A stretch of DNA of 64,000 nucleotides from the NCBI GenBank assembly GCA_030037895.1, contig JASHPW010000064.1:42369-106368 (forward strand), given 5' to 3'. Made by a program: the position numbers and the translations under genes. The DNA comes from Xanthobacteraceae bacterium (GTDB lineage: Bacteria; Pseudomonadota; Alphaproteobacteria; Rhizobiales; Xanthobacteraceae). The notes beneath the pieces are model-generated. The model did no database searches. It was given only the letters and a program-made list of their open reading frames with translations, and was not told where the DNA came from. Positions 36,040 through 46,136 of this stretch are shown here, in pieces. The first letter of the stretch is position 1. Every line of letters starts with the position of its first letter.

Positions 36040-36900
36040 TCACGCCGGCGGCTTGTGCGCGAGCCAGCGCCCCGCCTCGGCGGCGGCGAACAGCTCGGCG
36101 AGCGCGGCGTTGACGATGGCCGGTTCCTCGCTGGTTATGGTGTGGCCGGAGCGCGGAACGACGAGCAGCGCCGCGGCCGGCGCCGTGCGCTTGAGAAACA
36201 GGCTGCCGTCGAGGCAGCTCTCGTCCTCGTCGCCGACGATGATGAGAAGCGGCACCAAAAACCGCTTCAAGTCGGCCTCCAGGTCCCACAGCGTCGGACG
36301 CTTTGCTTGCACCATCGTCATGGTCAGCGCGTGGCCGAGCGCCGAATGCTCGGCGAGCCTGCGCACGAAGGCGGCGTAGCCGCGCGGATCCTTGTGCTTG
36401 TGCGCCTGGCGCATCGGGCCGTCGGCATAGACCGCGGCCGCTTCGGCGATGCCTTTTTCGCTGAACATCCTTCCGGTCTCCGCCGCCGCTTGACGCATCG
36501 TCGCGCGCGCCGCCGGATCGGCCACGGAGCCCCAGCCGCAGCCGGCCGCGGTCACCGAGATGCAGCGTTGCGGATGGCGGATGCCGACATTGAGCGCGGT
36601 GTAGGCGCCCATCGAATGGCCGACCACGTGCGCCTTGTCGATGCCGAGCACATCCATCAAGGCAATGACGTCGTCGCGCAGGCGATCCTGCCCATAGCGC
36701 GCCGGATCGCTCGGCACGTCGGAGGGCGGATAACCGCGCTGGCTGAAGGTGACGCAGCGATGCGCGCGGGCGAAACAGCGCATCTGCGGTTCCCAGGTGC
36801 GATAATCGCCGGCGAACTCGTGGACGAAAACCACGGGCGTTCCCGCGCCGGCCTCCTCATAATAGAGCTTGGTCCCGTCGCTGCTGGCAATCATCGGCAT
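36040..36900 (-). CDS. Alpha/beta hydrolase
   Basis: A 286-residue hydrolase with the elbow GHSMG (Ser96), acid in VGDEDES and His in PRSGHTIT. The N-terminal SSDGTKLYYEEAGAGTPVVFVHEF is typical of epoxide-hydrolase/haloperoxidase-like enzymes. The likely start is the ATG at 36898-36900. It follows the Ntn hydrolase gene by 32 bp on the same strand, so the two are probably co-transcribed. Substrate unknown. Confidence 0.82.
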   Translation of the reverse strand: MPMIASSDGTKLYYEEAGAGTPVVFVHEFAGDYRTWEPQMRCFARAHRCVTFSQRGYPPSDVPSDPARYGQDRLRDDVIALMDVLGIDKAHVVGHSMGAYTALNVGIRHPQRCISVTAAGCGWGSVADPAARATMRQAAAETGRMFSEKGIAEAAAVYADGPMRQAHKHKDPRGYAAFVRRLAEHSALGHALTMTMVQAKRPTLWDLEADLKRFLVPLLIIVGDEDESCLDGSLFLKRTAPAAALLVVPRSGHTITSEEPAIVNAALAELFAAAEAGRWLAHKPPA

Positions 36901-36932
36901 CGTCGGCGCCTCACATCTGTCCTTCAAAAACA

Positions 36933-38009
36933 TTACGCCGCCTGCGGTATGGTTTCGATCTCGCACAACCGAGTCGCCGACTGCGGCAGGTCGGCGCCCG
37001 TCAGATCATATCCGGCAACGCGCAGAATCCCGCCGGCCGGACTCATCGCCACCGCAAGCCGGGTATAGCGATTGAGGACCGGCTCCCGCAGCCAGTCGAA
37101 GCGGCTCTCGGAGAACGAGCCGCGCCACCCCGCCAGCGCTTCGCGGCGCGCGCGGCTTTGATTGGCCGCTTCCGCGAGCGAGCAGCTCAGGAACCGATCG
37201 GCCCCGATCCTGCCTTCCCAACCGGGCCGGGTCGGCAGCCAATCATTGGCGGCGCTGGTTTCGTCCGTGCGGGTGAGAGAGCCGGTTTCGGTCCGCTCGA
37301 TCACGCAGCGTTCCCGCGCGGCGCAGCCGACAAGGATGTAGATCACCGGCCGCGCGACCGGCGTTTGCTCCAGCATCCGCCGCGCCGCATCATAATTGTC
37401 GCACACCTCGAAGGTCCGGCGCAGCAGTTGGTCGGGCGGCAGAGCGCCGGCGCATGTCCATACGCTCAGTGCATTGGCCGCATAATCATACGGACGCAGC
37501 CAGCGATGCGCGGTGCGGCGGCGCATCGGCGCTTGGTTGACGCACGCCGCGAAGCGCCGCGGCGCCATGGCGGTGAGCACGCCGACATAGCCGGGCCAGG
37601 TGACGCTGAAGAAGTCGCCGCACGCGCCGCACATGCGCGCCACCTCCATGTGGCGCCCGAGACCGCGAAAGGGCCAATCCAGCGTTCGGATCAGCCACGG
37701 CGCACCATGCTGCTCGCCCGCCAGCGCCGTGCAGCCCCATTGATAGCAGGCGTTGAGCAACCACACCCCGGAGCAGTCGAGCAGCGCCGCGATCTCCCTG
37801 ATCTCCGAGAAATAGGGCGAGCGCGAGCGCGCAAGCGAGCGGCGCGACAACCAGTCGAGCGCCGGCACGAGCGGCCGCGCCGGGCGCGGAAGGAAATCGA
37901 GGCAGGCGTCGCGCAGCGCGCGCGCCGTCTTGACGCTGTGCCGCGCGTGAAAAAGCGGGCCGCCATCGCGGATGTCGACGACGGGCACGGGCGGAAGAAG
38001 CGCATTCAT
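36933..38009 (-). CDS. Acid-ceramidase-like Ntn hydrolase
   Basis: A 358-residue protein whose centre reads YQWGCTALAGEQHGAPWLIRTLDWPF (from about 89). This matches the acid ceramidase/NAAA/choloylglycine-hydrolase pattern of Cys-Thr followed by Arg-x-x-Asp. Candidate nucleophile is Cys93, with Arg108 and Asp111. In acid ceramidase the nucleophile is freed by self-cleavage, so the first 92 residues may be a propeptide. No signal peptide is evident. Expected activity is hydrolysis of a linear amide (N-acyl amine or amino acid). Co-directional with a downstream alpha/beta hydrolase. Confidence 0.6.
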   Translation of the reverse strand: MNALLPPVPVVDIRDGGPLFHARHSVKTARALRDACLDFLPRPARPLVPALDWLSRRSLARSRSPYFSEIREIAALLDCSGVWLLNACYQWGCTALAGEQHGAPWLIRTLDWPFRGLGRHMEVARMCGACGDFFSVTWPGYVGVLTAMAPRRFAACVNQAPMRRRTAHRWLRPYDYAANALSVWTCAGALPPDQLLRRTFEVCDNYDAARRMLEQTPVARPVIYILVGCAARERCVIERTETGSLTRTDETSAANDWLPTRPGWEGRIGADRFLSCSLAEAANQSRARREALAGWRGSFSESRFDWLREPVLNRYTRLAVAMSPAGGILRVAGYDLTGADLPQSATRLCEIETIPQAA

Positions 38010-38167
38010 CGCAGACCTGCGGTCTCGGCCGTCGGGTCATTTCCGATTCGCCGCCGGGGTCCATGTGCCCGACGCGCCGCCGCGTCAAGCTCGCAGGCTG
38101 TTCCGACCCCACGGCGGTGGTGTAAGTGAGGAGAAACGGCGGCGGTTTTCGCCGACGACGCTTCCGG

Positions 38168-39178
<1,011 letters not shown>

Positions 39179-39350
39179 CGCGCGGCATAATCTTGGTTGC
39201 TTCCGGCACGATGCAACCGCATCCGCCCGCTGCTGCCCCGAAGGCGCACGAGCGGCCCAATCGCCGCTCTCGGAACGGACACGAACATTTCTTCCTTCAC
39301 CTTGCGGCCGGGCGCGGGAATCGGCCGGAAGGCGCCAGCAAAGTGCCGGC

Positions 39351-40025
39351 TCAGGCGTTTTCGCTAGGTGGCGCGGAAGGCTCCATTCTCGCATCCAATG
39401 CCGCTGAGCTCGAAGCCAGCGTCGCCTCGATGATTTGCGGAGTCGCGGCGGCAATCGTGCGGCCCGCCGGCTTTATCGTTCGTACCACAAAATCGAACTG
39501 CTTGATAACGTTGTTGTAAAGGCGAACTGCGTGTTGCAGGTCGGCGAGCGTAAGTTTTTTTTGCTCGAAGAGCTTATCCCACGGATCCTCAAGGGCATAA
39601 GAGACCGTTTCTAACGCAAAGTCGACCTTCAGATAGAGTCCTAACGGCGTGTTGGCCATTCCCGTGGTGAGCCATTTGTGATTATTAGCCTGCGAGAGCA
39701 AGCCGAAGCTCGCCGGAGTGACGACCCGCACATGTGTTGGATCGTTGAGGAAGTCGTCGTGACGCGGATGAGGGACGATAATATGAATTGCCGCATTGTC
39801 GCGACAGACGCGGTAGAGTTCTTTGATTATTCCCAGATAAATCTCGGTTTGAGCGCCGAGGTGCTCGAGAACGTGATACATTCGCACTTCGCTGACCGCG
39901 TCATCGGGCCACGGCCAGGGAAACTGTTCCAGATCCACAACTTGGTCGGGGCTGCATGTGGCGAATTTGTCGACATTGGTCCAATCGGGAAATTTTCTGC
40001 CTCCGCAACCCAGGTTTAAACGCAT
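39351..40025 (-). CDS. SAM-dependent methyltransferase, class I
   Basis: A 224-residue protein opening MRLNLGCGGRKFPDWTNVD, the SAM-binding motif I at the extreme N terminus, then RMYHVLEHLG (motif II-like). It resembles methyltransferases in surface-polysaccharide loci, where they lie next to glycosyltransferases; none is near here. GC content is lower than in flanking genes, suggesting recent acquisition. The start at 40023-40025 is chosen so that motif I begins the protein. Confidence 0.75.
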   Translation of the reverse strand: MRLNLGCGGRKFPDWTNVDKFATCSPDQVVDLEQFPWPWPDDAVSEVRMYHVLEHLGAQTEIYLGIIKELYRVCRDNAAIHIIVPHPRHDDFLNDPTHVRVVTPASFGLLSQANNHKWLTTGMANTPLGLYLKVDFALETVSYALEDPWDKLFEQKKLTLADLQHAVRLYNNVIKQFDFVVRTIKPAGRTIAAATPQIIEATLASSSAALDARMEPSAPPSENA

Positions 40026-40247
40026 ATCCGTTGTTCCTGACCTTCTAAATAGCCGACCATGAAGACTGCTTGGACTCACCCAGGCGGCTCTCCGAAAACG
40101 GATGACAACATTCGGGCGTCATATCAGCACTTTTATGGTTGAGAATCTATAAAGGCGCGTCGGTTGTGCCGGCGACCTCGTCGCAATGTTGATTGAGCAT
40201 CGGAACAGAGTCATGCTTGGCGCACGGCTTGCAAGGGAACGATCGCG

Positions 40248-40808
40248 ATGACGCCGAGTACTCAACGAGTTGCCGCAGTTGCGGGAGGCGACGGCGCCGC
40301 CGTCCAGGCGTTGCTCGCGGCAACAATTGCCGAGTGGCGCGCCGCAGGAGCAAAGATCGTCGGCGTGCTCGGCGAACTGCACGGTTTGCCCGATCGCACA
40401 TGCGGCGCCGGCTTTCTGCGCGACGTCGCCTTCGACAGACCCTATCCGATTTATTTGGAGGCGGCGCCGAGCCGCACGTCGTGCCACCTCGACGCCGCGG
40501 GCGTCGCCAAAGCCTGCGCGGCCATACTCGGCCAAATCCCGACGAGCGACCTCGTCGTGCTTAATAAATTCGGCAAATTGGAGGCCATGGGCGAAGGGCT
40601 GGCGGCGGCCTTCGAACTTGCAATCGGTGCCGGCAAGCCGGTGCTGACAACGGTGTCCGCGAAACACCGGGAGGCGTGGCGAACGTTTGCGCCTCAAGCG
40701 GTCTTTCTGGATGCCGACCGGGCGGCGCTGCAGAATTGGTGGCGGGCGATGCGGGCGCCTGCTCGGCGGCCTCTGCGCGCAGGATATGTGCACCCGGTTC
40801 AGGGTTAG
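40248..40808 (+). CDS. DUF2478 protein
   Basis: A 186-residue protein of the DUF2478 family, seen near molybdate transport and molybdoenzyme loci in alphaproteobacteria, with SDLVVLNKFGKLEAMGEGLAAAF at about 104-126 as the family hallmark. It begins VAAVAGGDGAAVQALL, a glycine-rich stretch where NTPase-like relatives have a loop. Function is unknown. A link to the molybdenum hydroxylase genes 8 kb away is possible but unproven. Confidence 0.75.
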   Translation: MTPSTQRVAAVAGGDGAAVQALLAATIAEWRAAGAKIVGVLGELHGLPDRTCGAGFLRDVAFDRPYPIYLEAAPSRTSCHLDAAGVAKACAAILGQIPTSDLVVLNKFGKLEAMGEGLAAAFELAIGAGKPVLTTVSAKHREAWRTFAPQAVFLDADRAALQNWWRAMRAPARRPLRAGYVHPVQG

Positions 40809-40993
40809 CGCAACGGCGGACCTTCGCTCCCGCGGCATCGGCGCAAGCCAATGCCGCCTGCGGTCGCCTCCTCTGCCCGACTTCACAGAAAATTAGGACT
40901 GCATCACATCGCCGTGTCGCGATCGTTATTCCCGTGACAACACGGCGGCGCTCTCATATGCGGTGATCGGGTTGGCGGGCGCAGGAGACCAAC

Positions 40994-42778
40994 GTGACAT
41001 TGTTGGTTTTGGCATATCTGGGCGGCATCCTGACGATTGTCAGCCCCTGCATTCTTCCCGTGCTGCCCTTCGTGTTCGCGCGGGCCGATCGGCCGTTTGC
41101 GAGAAGCGGCTTGCCGCTGCTCGGCGGCATGGCCGTCACGTTTGCCGCGGTCGCGACATTGGCGGCCGTGGCCGGCAGTTGGGCGGTCGACGCCAACCAA
41201 TATGGCAGGGCGATCGCCATGGCGCTGTTGGCGCTCTTCGGCCTGACATTGATCTTGCCGCGTCTCGCCGACCGCGTCATGAGGCCGTTGGTCGCTCTCG
41301 GCGCCAAGCTCTCCACGTCGGCGCAGAGCGCGGCCGACGTCAAGGACACGCCGATCCTGTCGTCACTTCTACTCGGCGTGGCGATCGGCTTGTTGTGGGC
41401 GCCGTGCGCCGGCCCGGTGCTTGGCCTCATCCTGACCGGCGCCGCGCTCAACGGCGCCAATGTCGGCACATCGCTTCTGCTTCTCGCCTACGCGTGCGGG
41501 GCGGCGACATCTCTCGCACTTGCGCTTGCAGTCGGCGGGCGCGTGTTTGCCGCCATGAAACGCGCGCTGGGGGCGGGCGAATGGATCAGGCGCGGCCTGG
41601 GCGTCGCCGTATTGGCCGCCGTCGTCGCGATCGCGTTGGGGCTCGACACCGGCATGCTGACCCGCCTGTCTCTGTCCAATACGACGGCGCTCGAACAGGC
41701 TTTGGTCGATCGGCTGAAGCCGACGTCAAAAGAGAACCACGCGCCTCCCGCAGTCATGTCCGGCGGTCCGGCCGCGACGACGAAGGGCACATTCGATGCC
41801 GGGGACGCGAACTTGGCGGTCGAGGGCGGTTTCCCGCCGTTGTCGGGCGCGACCGCATGGCTGAATTCGCCGCCGCTCTCGCCCGAAGGTCTCAAGGGTA
41901 AGGTCGTCCTCATCGATTTCTGGACCTATTCCTGCATCAACTGTCTGCGCTCCATTCCTTTCATCAGGGCCTGGGCCGAGAAATACCGGGATCATGGGCT
42001 GGTCGTGATCGGGGTGCACACGCCGGAATTCGCCTTCGAGCGCAAGATCGGCAACGTGCGCGCCGCCGTATCGAATCTCAAGATCGGATATCCCGTCGCG
42101 ATCGACAACGACTATAAGATCTGGCGTGCCTTCGACAACGAATATTGGCCCGCGCATTATTTCATCGATGCGCAGGGACGAACGCGCCATCATCATTTCG
42201 GCGAAGGCGAGTACGACGAATCGGAGCGGGTGATTCAGCGGTTGCTCGCGGAAGCCGGCAACCGGGACGTTCCGGGCGGCCTCGTTGCGGTGAACGCAAC
42301 CGGCGCCGAGCTTGCTCCGAGCGCCAGCGACGACAAATCTCCGGAGACTTACATCGGCTATAACCGCGCCGACAATTTCGCATCGCCCGGAGGCCTCGTC
42401 GAGGACGAAAGCCACGCCTACGCCGGAGCGCCGCTGCAGCTCAATCAATGGAGCCTGGCGGGCGATTGGACCGTCAAGGGCGAGAACGCCACCCTGAATG
42501 CGGCCGGCGGCCGTATCGTCTACCGCTTCCACGCCCGCGACCTGCATCTCGTGCTCGGGCCCGCCGCGGACGGGAAACCGGTAAGATTTCGCGTCACCAT
42601 CGACGGCGCCGCGCCGGGCGCCGATCACGGGACGGACGACGGCCCCGACGGACGCGGCATGGTTGGCGAGCAGCGCCTCTACCAGCTTGTCCGGCAAAAC
42701 GGCGCGGTCGCGGATCGCACGTTCGAAATCGAGTTTCTCGATCCCGGCGTGCAGGCCTATGCCTTCACCTTCGGTTGA
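40994..42778 (+). CDS. DipZ-type CcdA-thioredoxin fusion protein
   Basis: A 594-residue fusion. The N-terminal CcdA-like half has six hydrophobic helices and redox cysteines Cys19 (IVSPCILP) and Cys138 (LWAPCAGP). Then a periplasmic thioredoxin-like domain has SCINC (Cys314, Cys317) in DFWTYSCINCL, and a C-terminal beta-rich domain is seen in DipZ proteins. It moves reducing power across the membrane to periplasmic disulfides, e.g. for cytochrome c or oxidative stress repair. It is not linked to ccm genes here. Confidence 0.87.
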   Translation: MTLLVLAYLGGILTIVSPCILPVLPFVFARADRPFARSGLPLLGGMAVTFAAVATLAAVAGSWAVDANQYGRAIAMALLALFGLTLILPRLADRVMRPLVALGAKLSTSAQSAADVKDTPILSSLLLGVAIGLLWAPCAGPVLGLILTGAALNGANVGTSLLLLAYACGAATSLALALAVGGRVFAAMKRALGAGEWIRRGLGVAVLAAVVAIALGLDTGMLTRLSLSNTTALEQALVDRLKPTSKENHAPPAVMSGGPAATTKGTFDAGDANLAVEGGFPPLSGATAWLNSPPLSPEGLKGKVVLIDFWTYSCINCLRSIPFIRAWAEKYRDHGLVVIGVHTPEFAFERKIGNVRAAVSNLKIGYPVAIDNDYKIWRAFDNEYWPAHYFIDAQGRTRHHHFGEGEYDESERVIQRLLAEAGNRDVPGGLVAVNATGAELAPSASDDKSPETYIGYNRADNFASPGGLVEDESHAYAGAPLQLNQWSLAGDWTVKGENATLNAAGGRIVYRFHARDLHLVLGPAADGKPVRFRVTIDGAAPGADHGTDDGPDGRGMVGEQRLYQLVRQNGAVADRTFEIEFLDPGVQAYAFTFG

Positions 42779-42832
42779 GGCTGCGGCCGCAGCTCCTCAG
42801 CTTCGCCTGTGACGAACTTCGACGGCAGCGGT

Positions 42833-43360
42833 CTACCAGCCCTGAAAGATCATCAGGCCCTCCGGGTCGACTTCGCAGGGCTCGGGATCGAGCTTGCGAT
42901 AGCGGCCACGATAAAAAATAAGCGGCTGATCGGCTGCGCTCAACTTGCAGATATTGATCACTCTGCCGATCATAATCTGATGATCTCCACCGTCGATCCG
43001 AACGGGTTCGGCACAGATGAATGAAACAAGGGCATCACGGATGATCGGAACGCCCTGGTCCGTTATGACTGTTTCGATCCCCCTCCATTTGTCGGTTAAT
43101 GCCGTAGCGAACCGAGCCGACAGCTTCTCTTGCCGTTCGGTAAGCACGTTGATCGCGTAATGTTCCACCGATTGCCATGCGGCGAAGCTCAGGATTCGCT
43201 TGGCGAGGCTGAACAGCACCAGCGGCGGCTGTAGTGACACGGAGTTAAAAGAATTCACCGTGAGGCCGAGCGCGACGGAGCCGGGCTTCGCGGTGACAAC
43301 CACGATACCGGTTGCGAAGCGACCCAACGCATCACGGAAGGCGCGTTCAGTGAAAGGCAC
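42833..43360 (-). CDS. Flavin reductase (HpaC-like), presumed partner of the HpaB-type oxygenase
   Basis: A 175-residue flavin:NAD(P)H reductase-fold protein, with FRDALGRFATGIVVVTA, LTVNSFNSVSLQPPLVLFSLAK and a FYRGRYRKL C-terminal motif. It would supply FADH2 or FMNH2 to the two-component oxygenase at 47087-48568. The start is uncertain: a GTG at 43360 fits the family N terminus, while a TTG at 43396 would put the start beside the operator-like palindrome at 43399-43413. It is divergent from the gamma-glutamyltransferase gene. Confidence 0.8.
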   Translation of the reverse strand: MPFTERAFRDALGRFATGIVVVTAKPGSVALGLTVNSFNSVSLQPPLVLFSLAKRILSFAAWQSVEHYAINVLTERQEKLSARFATALTDKWRGIETVITDQGVPIIRDALVSFICAEPVRIDGGDHQIMIGRVINICKLSAADQPLIFYRGRYRKLDPEPCEVDPEGLMIFQGW

Positions 43361-43398
43361 GGTGATACCCACGACCTCGCAAATTCGACTGGCCAATG

Positions 43399-43413
43399 GC
43401 TATGTAACATAGC
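43399..43413. promoter_or_regulatory. MarR-type operator candidate, site 1 (perfect palindrome)
   Basis: GCTATGTAACATAGC is a perfect 6+3+6 palindrome between the divergent flavin reductase and gamma-glutamyltransferase genes. Near copies occur upstream of the cupin, hpaB and coxS genes. On the leftward strand it overlaps a possible -10 (TACATA, 16 bp after TTGCGC). This fits repression by the local MarR regulator. Confidence 0.65.
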
Positions 43414-43504
43414 AATATGGCAGCGCAAGTCGACTCCCCGGCCGCCGATGCCCTCGGACCTTGATCGGCCGAGGGGCCGCAGCGGTCGCGTAGGAACGGA
43501 TCTG

Positions 43505-44929
43505 ATGACCAACGATACCAACGCAACGCAAAGAAGCCGCGTCCTGCTTGCTGAATCCGCTGCGGCCCGCGGCGGCCGGGTCATCAGCGCCGGCACCACG
43601 CTCGCCGCCGGCGCCGGCATGGCGATGTACGGCAAGGGCGGCAATGCCTTTGATGCTGCGGTCGCCGCGGCGCTGGTCGAAGGCGTGGTCCTGCCGATGA
43701 AATGCGGATTGGCCGGCGATGTTGTGGCGCTCGCGCGCGAGGCCAACGGACCATTTCGTGCACTGATCTCGGTCGGGCCCGGCGCGCGCGCGCTCGCCCG
43801 GGGCGCGCGAATGACCGTAACTGGCCCGTGCTCGGTGGGCATCCCAGGCGCGCCGCACGCCTACGCGACCCTCGCCGCCATGGGCCGGCTGGGCCGCAAG
43901 GCCATCGTCGAGCCGGCGATGAAACTCGCCGCCGACGGCTTCGCATGGGTGCGGATCGCTATCGAGCTGACGGCCGGCGCACAAAAAATCCTTCAGTCAC
44001 ACAACGGACCTACCTGCTTTCTCCCGAACGGTCGGCCGCCGCGGCCGGGCGAACGACTGCGATTGCCGCAACTGTTGCCTTTGCTGAGTGACTTCGCGAC
44101 CGAGGGTGAGGCGCTGTTCTTCGGCGCTCATGGCGCCGTCTTCGCGAAACGGATCCAGGAGGCCGGCGGCTTCCTGGAGGCCGAGGATTTTCGCGTCAAA
44201 CCTGCGGCCTGGCACGAACTCGACGCGCAGCGCCTCAACAGCAAAGGAGCCAATCTGCTGGTTACACCTCGGCCGACGCACGGTGCCTCTCTGGCCCGCG
44301 CCATGAAGCTTGCCTGCGACGGTGCCGACCTCGTCGCGGCCGTGCGCAAGAGCCGCAGTCCGCGCACGGTCGCAGCCGCGGCCGGCACCGGCACATCGGT
44401 GATTGCCGCGGCGGACGCGGACGGCAATGCCGTCGTGCTCGTCCACAGCAACTCCTTCCAGCATTACGGATCAGGCCTCGTGGTCGAAGACCTCGGACTG
44501 GTACTCAATAACCGGCCGGGCCGTGGCTTCGATCTGGCCGCGCCGCCGAACGCAGCAAACGCGCCCGCCGCCGGACGTACGCCCCTGGTCACTTTACACG
44601 CCTGGGCGATCGAACGCGGCGATCAAACCTTCGCCGGCGCAACCCCAGGCGGCGCCAACCAAATGCCATGGAACCTGCAGACCATTGTCGCCCTGCTCGA
44701 CGGTAATGCACCCGCCGATAGCGTGCTGGCACCGCGCTTTGCCCTCGGCGCCGACGACAAGCTGATTTGCGAACACGACCATCCCTTAGCTACGGCCGCG
44801 GAAACAAGCGTGGTGCCGGACCTATCGCTCGGCAGCGTGACGCAGATCCTGTCGCTGCGCCGCGGCGAGGCCGAATCCGACGTGGTGGCAGACCCGCGCA
44901 CCGGCGCGCGCGCCTGCGCCATGCCGTGA
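43505..44929 (+). CDS. Gamma-glutamyltransferase-family Ntn hydrolase
   Basis: A 474-residue GGT homologue, shorter than typical (~540-580). Aligned on DGNAV, the nucleophile is Thr297 (TSVIAAADADGNAV), and the GSGLVVEDLGLVLNN block follows. GGANQMPWNLQ retains the C-terminal glycine pair region. Family enzymes self-cleave before this Thr; some act on acyl-amides other than gamma-glutamyl. No signal peptide is visible, so it would be cytosolic. Its promoter region shares operator site 1. An amide-cleaving step for the island's substrate is possible. Confidence 0.83.
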   Translation: MTNDTNATQRSRVLLAESAAARGGRVISAGTTLAAGAGMAMYGKGGNAFDAAVAAALVEGVVLPMKCGLAGDVVALAREANGPFRALISVGPGARALARGARMTVTGPCSVGIPGAPHAYATLAAMGRLGRKAIVEPAMKLAADGFAWVRIAIELTAGAQKILQSHNGPTCFLPNGRPPRPGERLRLPQLLPLLSDFATEGEALFFGAHGAVFAKRIQEAGGFLEAEDFRVKPAAWHELDAQRLNSKGANLLVTPRPTHGASLARAMKLACDGADLVAAVRKSRSPRTVAAAAGTGTSVIAAADADGNAVVLVHSNSFQHYGSGLVVEDLGLVLNNRPGRGFDLAAPPNAANAPAAGRTPLVTLHAWAIERGDQTFAGATPGGANQMPWNLQTIVALLDGNAPADSVLAPRFALGADDKLICEHDHPLATAAETSVVPDLSLGSVTQILSLRRGEAESDVVADPRTGARACAMP

Positions 44930-44965
44930 GCGAGTGACATCGGCTGTGCGGCTTGGCGTCGGCTA

Positions 44966-45002
44966 TTGACAGCGCACAAGCAAAATAGCTACTTTACGTA
45001 GG
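44966..45002 (+). promoter_or_regulatory. Promoter and MarR-type operator candidate, site 2 (cupin gene)
   Basis: TTGACA at 44966-44971 is a consensus -35, and TACTTT at 44990-44995 can serve as -10. The 15-bp element at 44988-45002, read on the other strand, is CCTACGTAAAGTAGC, matching site 1 at 11 of 15 positions. It overlaps the -10, the expected place for repression. Confidence 0.6.
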
Positions 45003-45026
45003 TATCACGGCCGTGGGAGAACGCGG

Positions 45027-45443
45027 ATGGCAGATACGTTAGAGAACAAAGCACACACGCCTCATCTCGCTGGACAGGACAGACTCAGGCCTCTTCAGTC
45101 TCGCTACGTTGACGTCGACGAGCTTCCCTGGAAGCCGACGCCGACCAAGGGTATCGATATGAAGATCCTTCTTCAGGACAAATCGACCGGCCTGATGACC
45201 GCGCTATTCCGCTGGCAGCCGGGCACGCGGCTGCCGCTGCATGAACACGTGGAAATCGAGCAGACCTTCGTGCTGGAAGGCAGCATCCTCGACGACGAGG
45301 GCGAGGTCCGCGCCGGCAACTATGTGTGGCGTCCGAAGGGGCATAAGCACGATGCCTATTCGCCCAACGGCGCGCTCGTGCTGTCCATGTTTCTACGCCC
45401 CAACATCTTTTTGGAACAGTTCAAGGGCCAAGCGCTCGAATAG
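45027..45443 (+). CDS. Cupin-domain protein (ChrR-like)
   Basis: A 138-residue single cupin. Metal ligands are suggested by the His pair and Glu in LPLHEHVEIEQTFVLEG, with a later His in WRPKGHKHDAY. ChrR-like cupins include 2,4-dioxygenase-like and metal-binding regulators; this one could be a small dioxygenase or isomerase. It has its own promoter with operator site 2 and converges on marR. Confidence 0.78.
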   Translation: MADTLENKAHTPHLAGQDRLRPLQSRYVDVDELPWKPTPTKGIDMKILLQDKSTGLMTALFRWQPGTRLPLHEHVEIEQTFVLEGSILDDEGEVRAGNYVWRPKGHKHDAYSPNGALVLSMFLRPNIFLEQFKGQALE

Positions 45444-45488
45444 CAGCTCCGCCGACCTTAACCGCGCAAGGCGCGCGTCCCCTGCCCC

Positions 45489-46004
45489 TTACAGACGCTG
45501 CCTTGGGCGCGCCCCTGTTTCGGTGTCGACATGGCTTTCGGCGACATGCAGCGACGCCGGCATCTGCTCGATGATGCGCTGGAAAAAACGGTGTACGACA
45601 ACCATGTCGGCATAGTGGATTCCCTCGAATAGATGGTCGTTGATTTGCCTGAGCGTCAGCGACAGACGTTGGAAAATTTCATAGCCCGTGCAACTGAGCT
45701 TGATGCCGACGGCACGCCTGTCCTTCGAATGCGGCGTCTTAATTAACAGCCCGAGCTTGACCAGCTTGCCGACTTCCGCCGTCGTGTGAGCCGCGGCGAC
45801 ATGGAGATGATTGGCAAGCGCGCTCACCGTCGTCTCGCCGCGGCGCTCCAAATACCAGACCCCGAGCAGAACCGAATATTCCGCCGAACTCAGGTTCACC
45901 GTGCGCGCGATCGCCCTCCGCAACATCCGCATGCGAGAGAAGGCCGCGTAGAGGTCGGCAACAAATTCGCGCAGCACCGCGTCGTCCGGCGGCAGCCTGT
46001 CCAT
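45489..46004 (-). CDS. MarR-family transcriptional regulator of the catabolic island
   Basis: A 171-residue winged-helix regulator with the recognition region VSALANHLHVAAAHTTAEVGKLVKLGLL, the wing KTPHSKDRRAVGIKLS and helical dimer ends. It is the only regulator in the 42.8-59.8 kb region and lies amid four promoters with a shared 15-bp palindrome, so it is the likely repressor. Ligand (aromatic acid or CoA thioester in many MarRs) unknown. The ATG at 46002-46004 is chosen; a longer Arg-rich extension is less likely. Probably co-transcribed after coxM. Confidence 0.85.
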   Translation of the reverse strand: MDRLPPDDAVLREFVADLYAAFSRMRMLRRAIARTVNLSSAEYSVLLGVWYLERRGETTVSALANHLHVAAAHTTAEVGKLVKLGLLIKTPHSKDRRAVGIKLSCTGYEIFQRLSLTLRQINDHLFEGIHYADMVVVHRFFQRIIEQMPASLHVAESHVDTETGARPRQRL

Positions 46005-46136
46005 TGAACCGATCGTCGCTTTGTCTGGCTTTTGACGGAGCGGCGTCGCCTTCTTCCGAACTGATCGGCCGCGGGAGGAAGAGCGGGGATGCAACGAGCC
46101 GGTCCTCATCTCAAAATGCGGTCCCTACGCTCACAA

